DNA of 64,000 nt from UBA4971 sp900019985 (GCA_050949175.1 JBMNFG010000009.1:310001-374000); one strand, 5' to 3'. Positions 1-8,387 are shown, counted from the first letter of the stretch. Program-made: numbers and translations. The notes: a model not told the origin generated them from the letters alone.

Positions 1-572
1 CTGATATATACAGGTGCCTGGGTTGGGCGATAGTAGCTGTTCTAATTATAAGCAATCTTGCAAATTCCAGTTACGGACGGGCAATGAAGTCCGTCCGCGA
101 TGACGAGGTTGCCGCAGAAGCCATGGGGATACCGGTTTTCAGGATTAAGCTCCTGGCATTTGTCGTAAGCGGATTTTTCGCAGGTGTTGCCGGCGGGCTT
201 ATGGCTTCTCTGATTACAACTGTATCACCCAATCTGTTCAGTTTTTCGATGACGTTTAATCTGCTGATAATAATCGTCCTTGGCGGGCTGGGGAGTATCA
301 CCGGCTCAGCTGTTACAGCTTTTGCATTTGCACTTATATCAGAAGTGTTGCGTTTTGTGGAATCGCCCATGACTATCGGGCCGATCCATATTCCGGGGAT
401 AGCAGGCATGAGAATGCTGGTTTTTTCCCTACTCTTGGTGCTGTTAATGATCTTTTACAGACGCGGACTCTTCGGAAAGAGAGAAATCTCCTGGGACTGG
501 GTTTTTGCCCGGTTTGGGAAAATCACCGGTAAGGGGGCGGAGGCATGGTCTCACAAAACGGAGCGATCTTAG
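1..572 (+). CDS. livM: LivM-type branched-chain amino acid ABC permease (C-terminal part)
   Basis: Inner-membrane permease of a branched-chain amino acid (leucine/isoleucine/valine) ABC importer. The reading frame is open from base 3, so the N-terminus lies outside the window. The family motif region YGRAMKSVRDDEVAAEAMG is visible at the start and is the cytoplasmic loop that contacts the ATPases. At least three hydrophobic membrane segments follow, then a basic tail. An internal ATG at 84 is not the true start because homology continues upstream of it. The gene overlaps livG by 28 bases, so the two are translationally coupled. Substrate specificity cannot be read from a permease alone. Confidence 0.93.
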   Translation, partial: DIYRCLGWAIVAVLIISNLANSSYGRAMKSVRDDEVAAEAMGIPVFRIKLLAFVVSGFFAGVAGGLMASLITTVSPNLFSFSMTFNLLIIIVLGGLGSITGSAVTAFAFALISEVLRFVESPMTIGPIHIPGIAGMRMLVFSLLLVLLMIFYRRGLFGKREISWDWVFARFGKITGKGAEAWSHKTERS

Positions 573-1336
573 CCCTTGATAATGTGAGTGTGAACTTCGG
601 CGGTCTTATGGCTGTAAACGAGTTTACGTTTACCCTTCAAAAAGGGGAGCTGGCCGGTTTAATCGGGCCTAACGGCGCAGGCAAGACCACGATATTTAAT
701 ATTATTACAGGTCAGTATGAGCCTGTTCGCGGAAAGGTGTTCTTCAAAGGACAGGATATCACCGGATGGCGGCCTGACCGGGTGGCATGCGCAGGAATTG
801 CCAGGACCTTTCAGAATATAAGGTTGTTCGAAGATCTTACCGTCCTGGACAACGTGCTTGTATCACGCCATTCTAAGTTGAAGGCTTCTGTTCTGGCTGC
901 AGCATTGAATCTTCCCGGCTACATAAACGAGGAGCGCGTGGCAAGGGAGAAAGCCATGGAGCTCTTAGATCGGGTAGGGCTTGCAGATCTCGCCAATGCT
1001 GAAGCAGGGAGCTTGCCCTACGGGCAGCAGCGCAGGGTGGAAATCGCCAGGGCATTGGCTGCAGACCCTGAGTTATTGCTCTTGGATGAACCTGCAGCAG
1101 GGATGAATCCTGAAGAGACCTCAAGGCTTATGGAATTCATCTGTGATGTGCGTGATAAATTCGGGCTGACTATCCTCCTTATCGAGCACGACATGAAATT
1201 GGTTATGGGTATCTGTGAAAGGATACGCGTTATCGATTACGGTGTGTCCATCGCTGAAGGCACACCTCAAGAGATCCAAAGTGATTCAAGAGTGATAACA
1301 GCTTACTTGGGAGAGGAAGCGTGTGAGTATTCTTAA
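545..1336 (+). CDS. livG: LivG-type branched-chain amino acid ABC ATP-binding protein
   Basis: Cytoplasmic ATPase subunit of the branched-chain amino acid importer, 263 residues, the normal length for LivG. Walker A is GPNGAGKT at residues 41-48. The signature is LPYGQQRRVEIARAL, in the LivG style with YGQQ in place of SGGQ. Walker B is LLLLDEPAAGM, and a switch His follows in LLIEHDMKLV. The ATG at 545 follows a purine-rich GGGGGCGGAGG ribosome site. It overlaps livM upstream and livF downstream (14 bases), so livM-livG-livF is one operon. Confidence 0.96.
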   Translation: MVSQNGAILALDNVSVNFGGLMAVNEFTFTLQKGELAGLIGPNGAGKTTIFNIITGQYEPVRGKVFFKGQDITGWRPDRVACAGIARTFQNIRLFEDLTVLDNVLVSRHSKLKASVLAAALNLPGYINEERVAREKAMELLDRVGLADLANAEAGSLPYGQQRRVEIARALAADPELLLLDEPAAGMNPEETSRLMEFICDVRDKFGLTILLIEHDMKLVMGICERIRVIDYGVSIAEGTPQEIQSDSRVITAYLGEEACEYS

Positions 1337-2042
1337 GGTTCGAGATCTCAATGTACATTATGGCGGTATCCACGCCTTAAAAGGGGTCTCCCTGGATGTG
1401 CCTGAAGGTACTATTGTAACACTCATCGGTGCGAACGGAGCAGGGAAGACTACGACTCTAAGGGCGATCACAGGGCTTGCAAGAGCAAGCAGCGGCAGTA
1501 TTGAGTTTCGCGGCCGGGATATCTCATCCGTGTCTCCCCATGAGATAGTGCGGCTGGGTATATCTATGGCTGCAGAAGGCCGCAGGATATTCTACAATCT
1601 GACCGTGTTGGAAAACCTGATGATGGGAGCATATCACAGGCAGGATACGGAAGAGGTCAAGAAGGACTTGGAATGGATAAGCGGTGTGCTGTTTCCCAGG
1701 CTTAGGGAGCGTTTTAGCCAAAAAGGAGGAACTCTCTCCGGCGGTGAGCAGCAGATGCTTGCTGTGGGGCGGGCGCTTATGTCAAGGCCGAAGTTGCTCT
1801 GCCTCGATGAGCCTTCATTAGGCCTTGCGCCTTTGCTTGTTCAGGAAGTATTCCGAGTGCTCAGCGAGATCCATGATGAAGGGTGCACGATTCTGCTTGT
1901 AGAGCAAAACGCAAAAGCCGCTCTTAAGATCGCTGATTACGGATATGTGCTTCGCGGAGGAACGATTACCATGCATGGGACAGGCGAAGAGCTCCTGGCA
2001 GATGAACGGGTGCGAAAGGCATATCTCGGAGAAGGGGAATAA
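1323..2042 (+). CDS. livF: LivF-type branched-chain amino acid ABC ATP-binding protein
   Basis: Second ATPase of the branched-chain amino acid importer, 239 residues. Walker A is GANGAGKT near residue 37, the signature is LSGGEQQMLAVGRAL, and Walker B is LLCLDEPSLGLAP. The SLGLAP and VEQNAKAAL stretches are typical of LivF. Translation begins at a GTG inside the end of livG; no alternative ATG fits the conserved N-terminus (ILKVRDLNVHYGG). This is the last gene of the operon. Just after the stop a short AGAG/CTCT stem followed by TTTTT (about 2044-2058) may act as a weak terminator. Confidence 0.96.
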   Translation: MSILKVRDLNVHYGGIHALKGVSLDVPEGTIVTLIGANGAGKTTTLRAITGLARASSGSIEFRGRDISSVSPHEIVRLGISMAAEGRRIFYNLTVLENLMMGAYHRQDTEEVKKDLEWISGVLFPRLRERFSQKGGTLSGGEQQMLAVGRALMSRPKLLCLDEPSLGLAPLLVQEVFRVLSEIHDEGCTILLVEQNAKAALKIADYGYVLRGGTITMHGTGEELLADERVRKAYLGEGE

Positions 2043-2156
2043 AGAGCCCTCTTTTTAGTGCATATTGACATTGCAAACAGAGGTGTTGCAATAGAAGCTT
2101 TGTTGTGCTAAACTTACTTTAGCAACGCGCTTAAGGGAATAATTCATTTAATCCGA

Positions 2157-2231
2157 GCGGAAGTGGCTCAGTGGTAGAGCATCGCCTTGCCAAGGCGAGG
2201 GTCGCGGGTTCGAATCCCGTCTTCCGCTCCA
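2157..2231 (+). tRNA. tRNA-Gly (anticodon GCC)
   Basis: The full cloverleaf folds: acceptor stem GCGGAAG/CTTCCGC, D arm GGCTCAGTGGTAGAGC, anticodon loop TTGCCAA with anticodon GCC, and T arm with GGTTCGAATCC. The CCA end is encoded (2229-2231). A T-rich tract follows directly. It is the first of three spaced tRNA genes after the liv operon. An open frame on the opposite strand here is only the well-known antisense-tRNA artefact. Confidence 0.98.
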
Positions 2232-2391
2232 TTTTTTTGTTTTTTTAGGATATGTAGCGGTGAGACGATCACAGGCCGGGCAAGGTAGACGCGATGGTAG
2301 AGAGCCGAGGCTGCTGCCCTTGACAGTATGCTGCCCTTCGCATAGAATATAAGCGCAACCAACTAAGAGAATAATCCTTTAGTCTTTTTGG

Positions 2392-2466
2392 GGCGACATA
2401 GCCAAGTGGTAAGGCAGCGGTCTGCAAAACCGCTATTCCCCGGTTCGAATCCGGGTGTCGCCTCCA
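2392..2466 (+). tRNA. tRNA-Cys (anticodon GCA)
   Basis: Acceptor stem GGCGACA/TGTCGCC, anticodon stem CGGT/ACCG with loop CTGCAAA giving anticodon GCA, T loop GGTTCGAATCC, discriminator T, and encoded CCA at 2464-2466. About 160 bases separate it from the preceding tRNA-Gly. Confidence 0.98.
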
Positions 2467-2560
2467 CTTTATTTTCCTCGGGCCTTCCTTGACAAAGAGG
2501 GGCCCATGTCATAGAATAAGTTGCAGACACCGAGACAAAAATATCGGATTCGTTTAGAGT

Positions 2561-2637
2561 GCGGCGTTAGCTCAGTTGGTTAGAGTGCAGCGTTGACATC
2601 GCTGAGGTCGCTGGTTCGATTCCAGCACGCCGCACCA
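2561..2637 (+). tRNA. tRNA-Val (anticodon GAC)
   Basis: Acceptor stem GCGGCGT/ACGCCGC, anticodon stem CAGCG/CGCTG around TTGACAT giving anticodon GAC, T loop GGTTCGATTCC, discriminator A and encoded CCA at 2635-2637. The region from 2638 to 2856 shows no further RNA; it holds a TATAAT box (2827-2832) with only a weak -35 in front of the next gene. Confidence 0.98.
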
Positions 2638-2856
2638 TTTGTACTTCATGAGCACACATTTCATGGACAAGCCTGCCTTTTACCTGGAGATCATCTTCCG
2701 GGATTCTATAGCAAGGTCTTAGGTGGAATTCTTACATAAGCTGGGATAGGATCGTGAAAGTGGATCGTTTGCTACATAAAGGTTGGAATGCCCTTCCTCA
2801 GTTGTATACCGTCAATGAGCCAAGCATATAATAACGAGGAAGGGACGTGGTCCTAA

Positions 2857-3783
2857 ATGGAGATTGTTACTATCGGGGTTCAGGATCATCTCTCCAAAGT
2901 AAGGGAAAGACTGGTCTCGAAGATCAAGACTCTCGGCGAAAAAGGCATTAGCGTTGACATAACCGAGAGGTCCGAAGGGCCTCTTACATTTCTGTGCGTT
3001 AATATCTGCGATTCCGGCCAAGGCATTCCTGCAGGCCAACGCGATATAGTCCGCTACCATGTGGCCAGCGCTCTGGCAGACAATATAGTATTAGACAGGG
3101 AGACGGAAATCATTGAAAAGACCCTCCGAACCCGCTATTCCTATTTTGACGACGAAGAGCGGGAGAAAATCGGAGAATACGTATTAGATGTATTGAACCG
3201 TCGAAGTCCAGGTGATGACAGAGGACAAGCGCAAGCAATTACCAGGAGGAGAAATGATGTCCTGTTTACCCTCCTTGACTACCTGGATACCGACGATTTC
3301 CTCCATCTGGAAGGATTCGTCCAATTCAGGCTGAAACGCTACATCGAGCAGATTGAAGCAGCCCTCGATTCAGCGGTGGATGATTTCATGCTTGAGAAGG
3401 AATACAATGAATTCATCAGACTGCTTAAGTACTTTGTGGATGTACAAGAGCCTAAAGCCGATGAAATCCACGTTATTGCAAAGCCTGACGGGCATTTCAG
3501 GCTCTTAGACGAAAACGGCAAAGCAGTGGAAAGCGACTACCTTGAAGGCATGCCGTTTGAACCGGGGCAAAGGGATGTTGATCATGAAGATCTCCTCATA
3601 AGCGCCCTCATCACAGTCTCCCCCAGAAAAATAGTCTTACATGGCTTTCAGGGCAAAAGTGCCAATGAAACGATTACCAGGGTTTTCGACAACAGGGTGG
3701 CCAACTGTTCAGGATGCCATCTTTGTAAGACATACCTATCTCGGCTGCATGCCCCTATCAGAGGCCACACAGATGAGAGCTGA
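2857..3783 (+). CDS. ytxC: Sporulation-associated YtxC-family protein
   Basis: A 308-residue soluble protein that I recognise as the YtxC family, conserved in endospore formers and usually next to thrS, as here. Its biochemical role is unknown. Visible features: an N-terminal alpha/beta region (MEIVTIGVQDHLSKVRERL), a central acidic stretch with YFDDEEREKI, then a helical C-terminal half including the family-like FVQFRLKRYIEQIEAAL. The tail has four Cys with HLCKTY spacing (NCSGCHLCKTY), which could bind metal, though this is not established. The ATG is preceded by GAGGAAGGGACG. There are no membrane segments. Confidence 0.8.
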   Translation: MEIVTIGVQDHLSKVRERLVSKIKTLGEKGISVDITERSEGPLTFLCVNICDSGQGIPAGQRDIVRYHVASALADNIVLDRETEIIEKTLRTRYSYFDDEEREKIGEYVLDVLNRRSPGDDRGQAQAITRRRNDVLFTLLDYLDTDDFLHLEGFVQFRLKRYIEQIEAALDSAVDDFMLEKEYNEFIRLLKYFVDVQEPKADEIHVIAKPDGHFRLLDENGKAVESDYLEGMPFEPGQRDVDHEDLLISALITVSPRKIVLHGFQGKSANETITRVFDNRVANCSGCHLCKTYLSRLHAPIRGHTDES

Positions 3784-3968
3784 TCCAAAAACAAAAACAT
3801 TGCAAGCTTAGACAAAAAACGCCATTGTATGTAAAATAATGCTGTATGACAGCCTTCCAATGGCAGTATTGTTGGAGTCTTCAGAATCTACCCATTGGAC
3901 AGGCACCGCCTTGGATGTTCCGGGTGGTTTGCATGTTTCAATAAACGAGGGAAAGAGAGGGATTCCGG

Positions 3969-4979
3969 ATGGGACAGGAGGCAGGATACGTACTTCTTCC
4001 TCAACCGATTGAAGAAGAAGCGGAAGCAATGTTAAGAGATGAAGGGCTGGATGTAGTGCTCGCTCCGGATCCTAGCCCTGCTACCGTCGGTCCGCTGATG
4101 AAGCAGGCCAGAGCAATAGTCCTAAGGACAGGTATCTACATGAGCAGAGAGTTGATGGCTGAAGCTGATGATCTATGGACCATATCCAGAACCGGCGGTG
4201 GAGTAGACAATGTTGACGTCAAGGCTGCCACTGAGAAAGGGGTTATTGTAACCTCCAGCCTCGGTGTTAATGCCACTACTGTTGCTGAGCATACGCTAGG
4301 CTTTATTCTGACTTTGTATAAACAGTTCTTCCTGATGGACCGGGAAGTCAGGCGAAACAACTTCAAAGTAAGGTACAAGAACTACCCTCAGGACATTTTC
4401 GGAAAGCGCCTCGGCATTATCGGGTTCGGGAAAATCGGGCAAATCCTTGCCGGCTATTTCTATCCCATGTCCAGGACGAAGCTCCTGGCGTTCGACCCGC
4501 TTCTGCCTGAAGAAGTAAAGAAGGGCTTCACCGATATTGTAGACTTCGTAAGTTTAGAGAAGCTGCTTAAGGCTTCTGATGTTATCTCGATCCACGTGCC
4601 TCTGAATGAACATACCCGCAACATGATTGACTGGAACCGTCTTACACTGATGAAGCCTGACGCGTATCTGGTCAACGTTTCCCGGGGCGGCGTCGTAAAT
4701 GAAAAAGATCTGATCAAGGCCCTGAAAGAAGGGATAATCAGAGGTGCCGGGCTTGATGTGTTTGAAAATGAACCTATTGAACCGGATAGTCCTCTCCTGG
4801 AGATGGATAACGTCATTCTGACACCGCATTCCGCTGCATTGACCAAGGAAACCGTGGTCAGGATGGCAACTGAGGCTGCAAAAAGGGTTATACAGGTGTT
4901 CAAGGGCTATGAGCCGGAGAGCATTGCTAACCCGGAAGTGCTTAAGATCGAGAAGTGGCAGCACCTGAAAAAAGAGTAG
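3969..4979 (+). CDS. D-isomer-specific 2-hydroxyacid dehydrogenase (phosphoglycerate dehydrogenase-like)
   Basis: NAD-dependent D-2-hydroxyacid dehydrogenase, 336 residues. The cofactor loop is GFGKIGQ in IIGFGKIGQILAGY, and an acidic residue (AFDP) follows in the adenine-ribose pocket. The catalytic triad is visible: Arg in NVSRGGVVNEKDL, Glu in DVFENEPIEPDSPLL and His in TPHSAALTKE. It resembles short SerA but has no C-terminal ACT domain, so serine-synthesis versus another hydroxyacid substrate cannot be settled. It stands alone between ytxC and thrS, with its own GAAAGAGAGGG ribosome site ahead of ATG 3969. Confidence 0.85.
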   Translation: MGQEAGYVLLPQPIEEEAEAMLRDEGLDVVLAPDPSPATVGPLMKQARAIVLRTGIYMSRELMAEADDLWTISRTGGGVDNVDVKAATEKGVIVTSSLGVNATTVAEHTLGFILTLYKQFFLMDREVRRNNFKVRYKNYPQDIFGKRLGIIGFGKIGQILAGYFYPMSRTKLLAFDPLLPEEVKKGFTDIVDFVSLEKLLKASDVISIHVPLNEHTRNMIDWNRLTLMKPDAYLVNVSRGGVVNEKDLIKALKEGIIRGAGLDVFENEPIEPDSPLLEMDNVILTPHSAALTKETVVRMATEAAKRVIQVFKGYEPESIANPEVLKIEKWQHLKKE

Positions 4980-4992
4980 AGGACTCCGTCGG

Positions 4993-5021
4993 TTGACATA
5001 AGTTGAGTCCTCCTCTATAAT
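4993..5021 (+). promoter_or_regulatory. SigmaA promoter for thrS
   Basis: Perfect -35 TTGACA (4993-4998) and -10 TATAAT (5016-5021) separated by exactly 17 bases. Transcription should begin near 5028, at the start of the T-box leader. Confidence 0.9.
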
Positions 5022-5027
5022 TGCTGT

Positions 5028-5312
5028 AATGGAATGGTATAACGTATAGACGATGATGAGGACGAGTAAGTGAGAAAGCGGCTGAAAGAGAGCAAAGGTC
5101 AACAGGCTGAAAGCCTTTGCCGGCAAGCTACACTGAAAACCCCCTCTGAGTTTCTCGGTGAACGCATATCTTGCAGCATGTGCCAGTAGCCGCAGACAGT
5201 GGCGCCTGTTAAAGCGCATATTGAGTGGGTGTCGCAGTTTGAAGGCGGCATCAACTGGGGTGGAACCGCGAGATAACCCTCGTCCCCGGAGCTTTCCGGG
5301 GCGGGGGTTTTC
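5028..5312 (+). promoter_or_regulatory. T-box riboswitch of thrS, specifier ACC (Thr)
   Basis: The conserved T-box sequence GGGGTGGAACCGCGAG lies at about 5257-5272, followed by the terminator. Stem I contains AGTA (5065-5068) and the opposing GAA. The codon just after GAA plus one base is ACC (5139-5141), a threonine codon, 70 bases after AGTA. The pheS leader has the same geometry with TTC, which supports both assignments. Uncharged tRNA-Thr should stabilise the antiterminator and let transcription enter thrS. Confidence 0.92.
5275..5312 (+). terminator. T-box intrinsic terminator before thrS
   Basis: The GC-rich hairpin pairs AACCCTCGTCCCCGG with CCGGGGCGGGGGTT around AGCTTT and ends in a short T-run. 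Its 5' arm overlaps the antiterminator partner, as expected for a T-box switch. Confidence 0.88.
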
Positions 5313-5388
5313 TTATCGGAATAGAGCCCATGCGAAGAATCGGTTAATGCTAAGGATTGCGTAATTTGAAATGAGGTGACATGCGATT

Positions 5389-7140
5389 ATGTCTCTTTCT
5401 GAAAATGAAAAGGAACTGGAGATCTTAAGACATTCGACTTCTCACGTTATGGCTCAAGCTGTGAAAAGGCTGTTCCCTGACGTGAAAGTCGCCATAGGGC
5501 CTGCTATCGAAAACGGGTTCTACTATGACTTTGACAAGGCGGAACCCTTCACCCAAGACGACTTAGGCCTCATCGAAGAGGAGATGGCGAAAATCATCAA
5601 GGAAGACCTGCCCATCGTCCGTGAAGAAATCCCTCGTGAAGAGGCGGTTGCCATGTTCCGCGAGGCAGGCGAGGCATATAAGGCCGAGCTAATAGAGGAC
5701 ATGCCTGAGGATGAGGTGGTAAGCCTCTATCGTCAGGGTGAGTTTGTAGACCTCTGTAGAGGCCCGCACCTTGAGTCTACCGGCAAAATCAAAGCGTTTA
5801 AGCTCTTGAGCGTTGCAGGGGCCTACTGGCGGGGCGATGAGAAAAACAAGATGCTGCAGAGGATATACGGAACTGCATTTCCCACCGTTGAAGAACTTGA
5901 CCGCCACCTTGAGATGCTGAAGGAGGCTGAGAAGCGCGACCACAGGCGGCTTGGCAGAGACCTTGACATCTTCAGCATCCACGAAGAAGGCGGCGCCGGC
6001 CTTGTGTACTGGCATCCGAAAGGCGGCATCATCAGAAAGATCATAGAGGACTTCTGGCGCGACGAGCACCTAAAGCGCGGGTATGACTTGGTGTTCTCGC
6101 CTCACATAGCGAAGAAGGACCTCTGGGAGATTTCAGGCCACTGGGGATGGTACAGAGAGAACATTTACTCACCTATTGACATTGACGGGGTCGAGTACAT
6201 CCTCAAGCCTATGAACTGTCCGTTTCATATCTTGATGTACAAGACAAGGACCAGATCTTACAGGGATCTGCCGCTAAGGTGGGCAGAGCTTGGAACTGTC
6301 TATAGATATGAGCGGTCAGGCGTACTCCATGGAATGCTCCGGGTGAGAGGCTTCACGCAGGACGATGCCCACTTGTTCATGCGTCCGGACCAGCTCGAGG
6401 AGGAGATTATAGGGGTAATCGATCTGGTCAAGTTCATGATGGAGGCTTTCCAGTATAAAGAGTACGAATTTGAGCTGTCAGTCCGAGATCCCAACAGAAA
6501 ACAAGAGTATGCAGGTTCAGACGATATATGGGATCTGGCGGAGAATGCGCTGATTTCAGCTATGAATAAGGCAGGTATCGAGTTTAGGCGTATGGAAGGG
6601 GAAGCCAAATTCTACGGGCCTGCAATAGACGTCCATATCAAGGATGCCTTAGGCCGTGGATGGCAAGGCCCCACGATTCAGGTGGATTTCAACTTGCCGC
6701 AAAGGTTCGGCCTGTATTATATCGGGGAAGACAATGCACAACACCAGCCTGTAATGATTCATCGCACAGTATTGGGCTCAATGGAGAGGTTTGTTGCAGG
6801 CCTCATTGAGCACTATAACGGTGCATTTCCGGTGTGGTTGGCACCTTCTCAGGTGCGCATAATCCCTATCGCTGATCGCCACATTGAGTACGCTAAGCGT
6901 GTTGAAAAGGCTTTCCGCGACTTAAACCTTCGAGTTGAGACTGATGCAAGGCCTGAGAAGGTTGGGTATAAGATTCGCGAAGCCCAGCTGGAGAAAGTCC
7001 CGTATATGATAATCGTCGGGGACAAAGAGGTCAGCGAGGAGAAGATTTCAGTTCGTTCCAGATCCGAAGGAGACCTGGGCCAAATGGCGATGGAGGAGTT
7101 CACAAGCAGGATACTAAAGGAGATCAGTGAGAGAGTCTAG
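5389..7140 (+). CDS. thrS: Threonyl-tRNA synthetase lacking the TGS domain
   Basis: Charges tRNA-Thr in the cytoplasm. It is 583 residues, about 60 shorter than the usual bacterial enzyme, because the N-terminal TGS domain is absent: the protein starts almost at the editing domain with HSTSH (His15, His19). A TGA at 5377-5379 closes the frame upstream, so the missing domain is not an annotation error. The second editing motif CRGPH is at 123-127. Class II motifs follow (RYERSGVLHGMLRVRGF; GSMERFVAGLIEHY), then an anticodon-binding domain. ATG 5389 follows ATGAGGTGA. Regulated by the T-box upstream. Confidence 0.96.
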   Translation: MSLSENEKELEILRHSTSHVMAQAVKRLFPDVKVAIGPAIENGFYYDFDKAEPFTQDDLGLIEEEMAKIIKEDLPIVREEIPREEAVAMFREAGEAYKAELIEDMPEDEVVSLYRQGEFVDLCRGPHLESTGKIKAFKLLSVAGAYWRGDEKNKMLQRIYGTAFPTVEELDRHLEMLKEAEKRDHRRLGRDLDIFSIHEEGGAGLVYWHPKGGIIRKIIEDFWRDEHLKRGYDLVFSPHIAKKDLWEISGHWGWYRENIYSPIDIDGVEYILKPMNCPFHILMYKTRTRSYRDLPLRWAELGTVYRYERSGVLHGMLRVRGFTQDDAHLFMRPDQLEEEIIGVIDLVKFMMEAFQYKEYEFELSVRDPNRKQEYAGSDDIWDLAENALISAMNKAGIEFRRMEGEAKFYGPAIDVHIKDALGRGWQGPTIQVDFNLPQRFGLYYIGEDNAQHQPVMIHRTVLGSMERFVAGLIEHYNGAFPVWLAPSQVRIIPIADRHIEYAKRVEKAFRDLNLRVETDARPEKVGYKIREAQLEKVPYMIIVGDKEVSEEKISVRSRSEGDLGQMAMEEFTSRILKEISERV

Positions 7141-7151
7141 AGTCTAGGGCG

Positions 7152-7200
7152 AGGGTGACATTTTCTCAGGCCGCCTATAGGGTGACATTATCACAGGCCG
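7152..7200 (+). repeat. Two direct copies of a 22-bp element
   Basis: AGGGTGACATT-N-TC-N-CAGGCCG occurs at 7152-7173 and again at 7179-7200, just after thrS. An 11-base core, ATCACAGGC(C/T)G, also occurs near 2264-2274 and near 29388-29398. It resembles sequence left by insertion-element ends, but no transposase is present. Confidence 0.6.
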
Positions 7201-7223
7201 ATCACAAAAGTTGATGCTCGTAA

Positions 7224-7252
7224 TTGACTCCGGATATTGATTATGCTATATT
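7224..7252 (+). promoter_or_regulatory. SigmaA promoter for the infC-rpmI-rplT operon
   Basis: -35 TTGACT (7224-7229), 17-base spacer, -10 TATATT (7247-7252). The start point would be near 7259, leaving a leader of about 340 bases before infC. Confidence 0.8.
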
Positions 7253-7258
7253 TAACAT

Positions 7259-7557
7259 TGCATTAAACCGAACAATACTGGCTGATAGTGGCATACGATG
7301 GCTACAGGCCGGTATTGGACGGAGGCTGACAGGTAAATAAATCTAAGAAGAAGCCTGCTGCTTCTCACCTTGCAGCGTCCATCTTACGGATGGCATTTCA
7401 AGTAATGCCGTCCACAACAACTTACGGCGTTTAGGACTGCTAGTAGGGTTATGTAAGAGTGGAGCCCGTATTCCGGTAATATCGGTACGATTCGGGCTTA
7501 TGCAAAATATCTCTTACCACGGATTAGTTGTAAGAGCGGGCTGTATGCCCGCTTTTT
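7259..7557 (+). promoter_or_regulatory. Attenuator leader of infC-rpmI-rplT (L20-leader-like)
   Basis: A long structured 5' leader ahead of the IF3/L35/L20 operon, where Gram-positives commonly carry an L20-responsive attenuator. It contains a hairpin AGCCCG...CGGGCT (7464-7497) and the segment CTCTTAC (7511-7517). That segment can pair perfectly either with GTAAGAG at 7453-7459 or with GTAAGAG at 7530-7536, next to an intrinsic terminator. The alternative pairings suggest a switch. I infer L20 as ligand from position and have not shown it by a consensus match. Confidence 0.7.
7535..7557 (+). terminator. Intrinsic terminator in the infC leader
   Basis: Perfect 7-bp stem AGCGGGC (7535-7541) with GCCCGCT (7547-7553), followed by a run of five T. 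It lies about 45 bases before the infC start, so it acts as an attenuator. Confidence 0.88.
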
Positions 7558-7599
7558 ACGTTACGACGGATCTGCAAATTCTTCAGGGGGTGAGGCACA

Positions 7600-8115
7600 A
7601 TCGCCAGAGATTTAAGAGTGAACAATGACATTCGTGCGCGTGAGATAAGGCTGATTGATGAGACCGGAGAACAATTGGGTATTATGGTTCTTAAGGAAGG
7701 TCTCAGGATTGCAGCTGAGAGAGGTCTCGACTTGGTTGAGGTTGCGCCGAATGCGAGGCCGCCGGTTTGTCGTTTGATAGACTATGGCAAGTACAAGTAT
7801 GAACAGGCCAAGCGTGAGAGGGAAACCAGGAAAAAACAGAAGACCATGGATATCAAGGAAGTCAGGATGACCCCGAAAATTGAAGGTCATGACTTCCAGG
7901 TAAAGGCTAGGAATGCAATTAGATTCCTGCAAGATGGTGATAAAGTTAAGGCCACTGTGAGGTTTCGCGGGCGCGAAATTGTTCACGCGGATATCGGGCG
8001 AGCGTTGCTTCAAGACCTGGCTGAAGAAGTGAAGGACTATGGATTCGTTGAACGCGAACCCCGAGTCGAAGGACGACATATGGTTATGATCCTGGCACCT
8101 ATAACTTCTAAATAG
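7600..8115 (+). CDS. infC: Translation initiation factor IF-3, ATC start
   Basis: IF3 binds the 30S subunit and checks start-codon pairing. The protein matches IF3 throughout (NNDIRAREIRLIDETGEQLG; PPVCRLIDYGKYKYEQAKRERE; KATVRFRGREIVH; EGRHMVMILAP). A GTG at 7618 would begin inside the conserved N-terminus and has no ribosome site. The only good Shine-Dalgarno, AGGGGGTGA (7585-7593), sits 9 bases (from its GG core) before ATC at 7600, giving (M)ARDLRVNNDIRARE, which matches other Firmicute IF3 N-termini. A TGA at 7591-7593 closes the frame. Non-ATG starts are known in infC and allow autoregulation by IF3. Confidence 0.88.
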   Translation: MARDLRVNNDIRAREIRLIDETGEQLGIMVLKEGLRIAAERGLDLVEVAPNARPPVCRLIDYGKYKYEQAKRERETRKKQKTMDIKEVRMTPKIEGHDFQVKARNAIRFLQDGDKVKATVRFRGREIVHADIGRALLQDLAEEVKDYGFVEREPRVEGRHMVMILAPITSK

Positions 8116-8192
8116 AGCCGGTGAATGCAAGTAAGCATCTATGGATTTGACGAATGTTCCATTAAATTGTCCTAACAAAGGAGAGACATACC

Positions 8193-8387
8193 GTGCCAAA
8201 GAAAAAGACTCATCGCGGTGCTGCTAAGCGTTTTAAGGTTACGGGCAGCGGTAAGATTGTCAGACGCAAGGCTTGTATGAGCCACAAGACAGGAAAGAAA
8301 TCATCAAAGGTGAAGAGGCGCTTAAACAAGCCTGCAGTAGTTGCGCGTGGAGATGCTGCTAAGCTTAAGAAGCTTCTTGGCAACTGA
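8193..8387 (+). CDS. rpmI: 50S ribosomal protein bL35
   Basis: Basic 64-residue large-subunit protein with the family pattern PKKKTHRGAAKRFKVTGSGKI and RRKACMSHKTGKKS. It starts at GTG 8193, preceded by AAAGGAGAGAC. It lies between infC and rplT in the classic three-gene operon. Confidence 0.97.
   Translation: MPKKKTHRGAAKRFKVTGSGKIVRRKACMSHKTGKKSSKVKRRLNKPAVVARGDAAKLKKLLGN

Noticed and set aside
2168..2362. Leftward reading frame with GAEDGIRTRDPRLGK-like sequence
   Set aside because: It is the antisense of tRNA-Gly, a well-known false protein.
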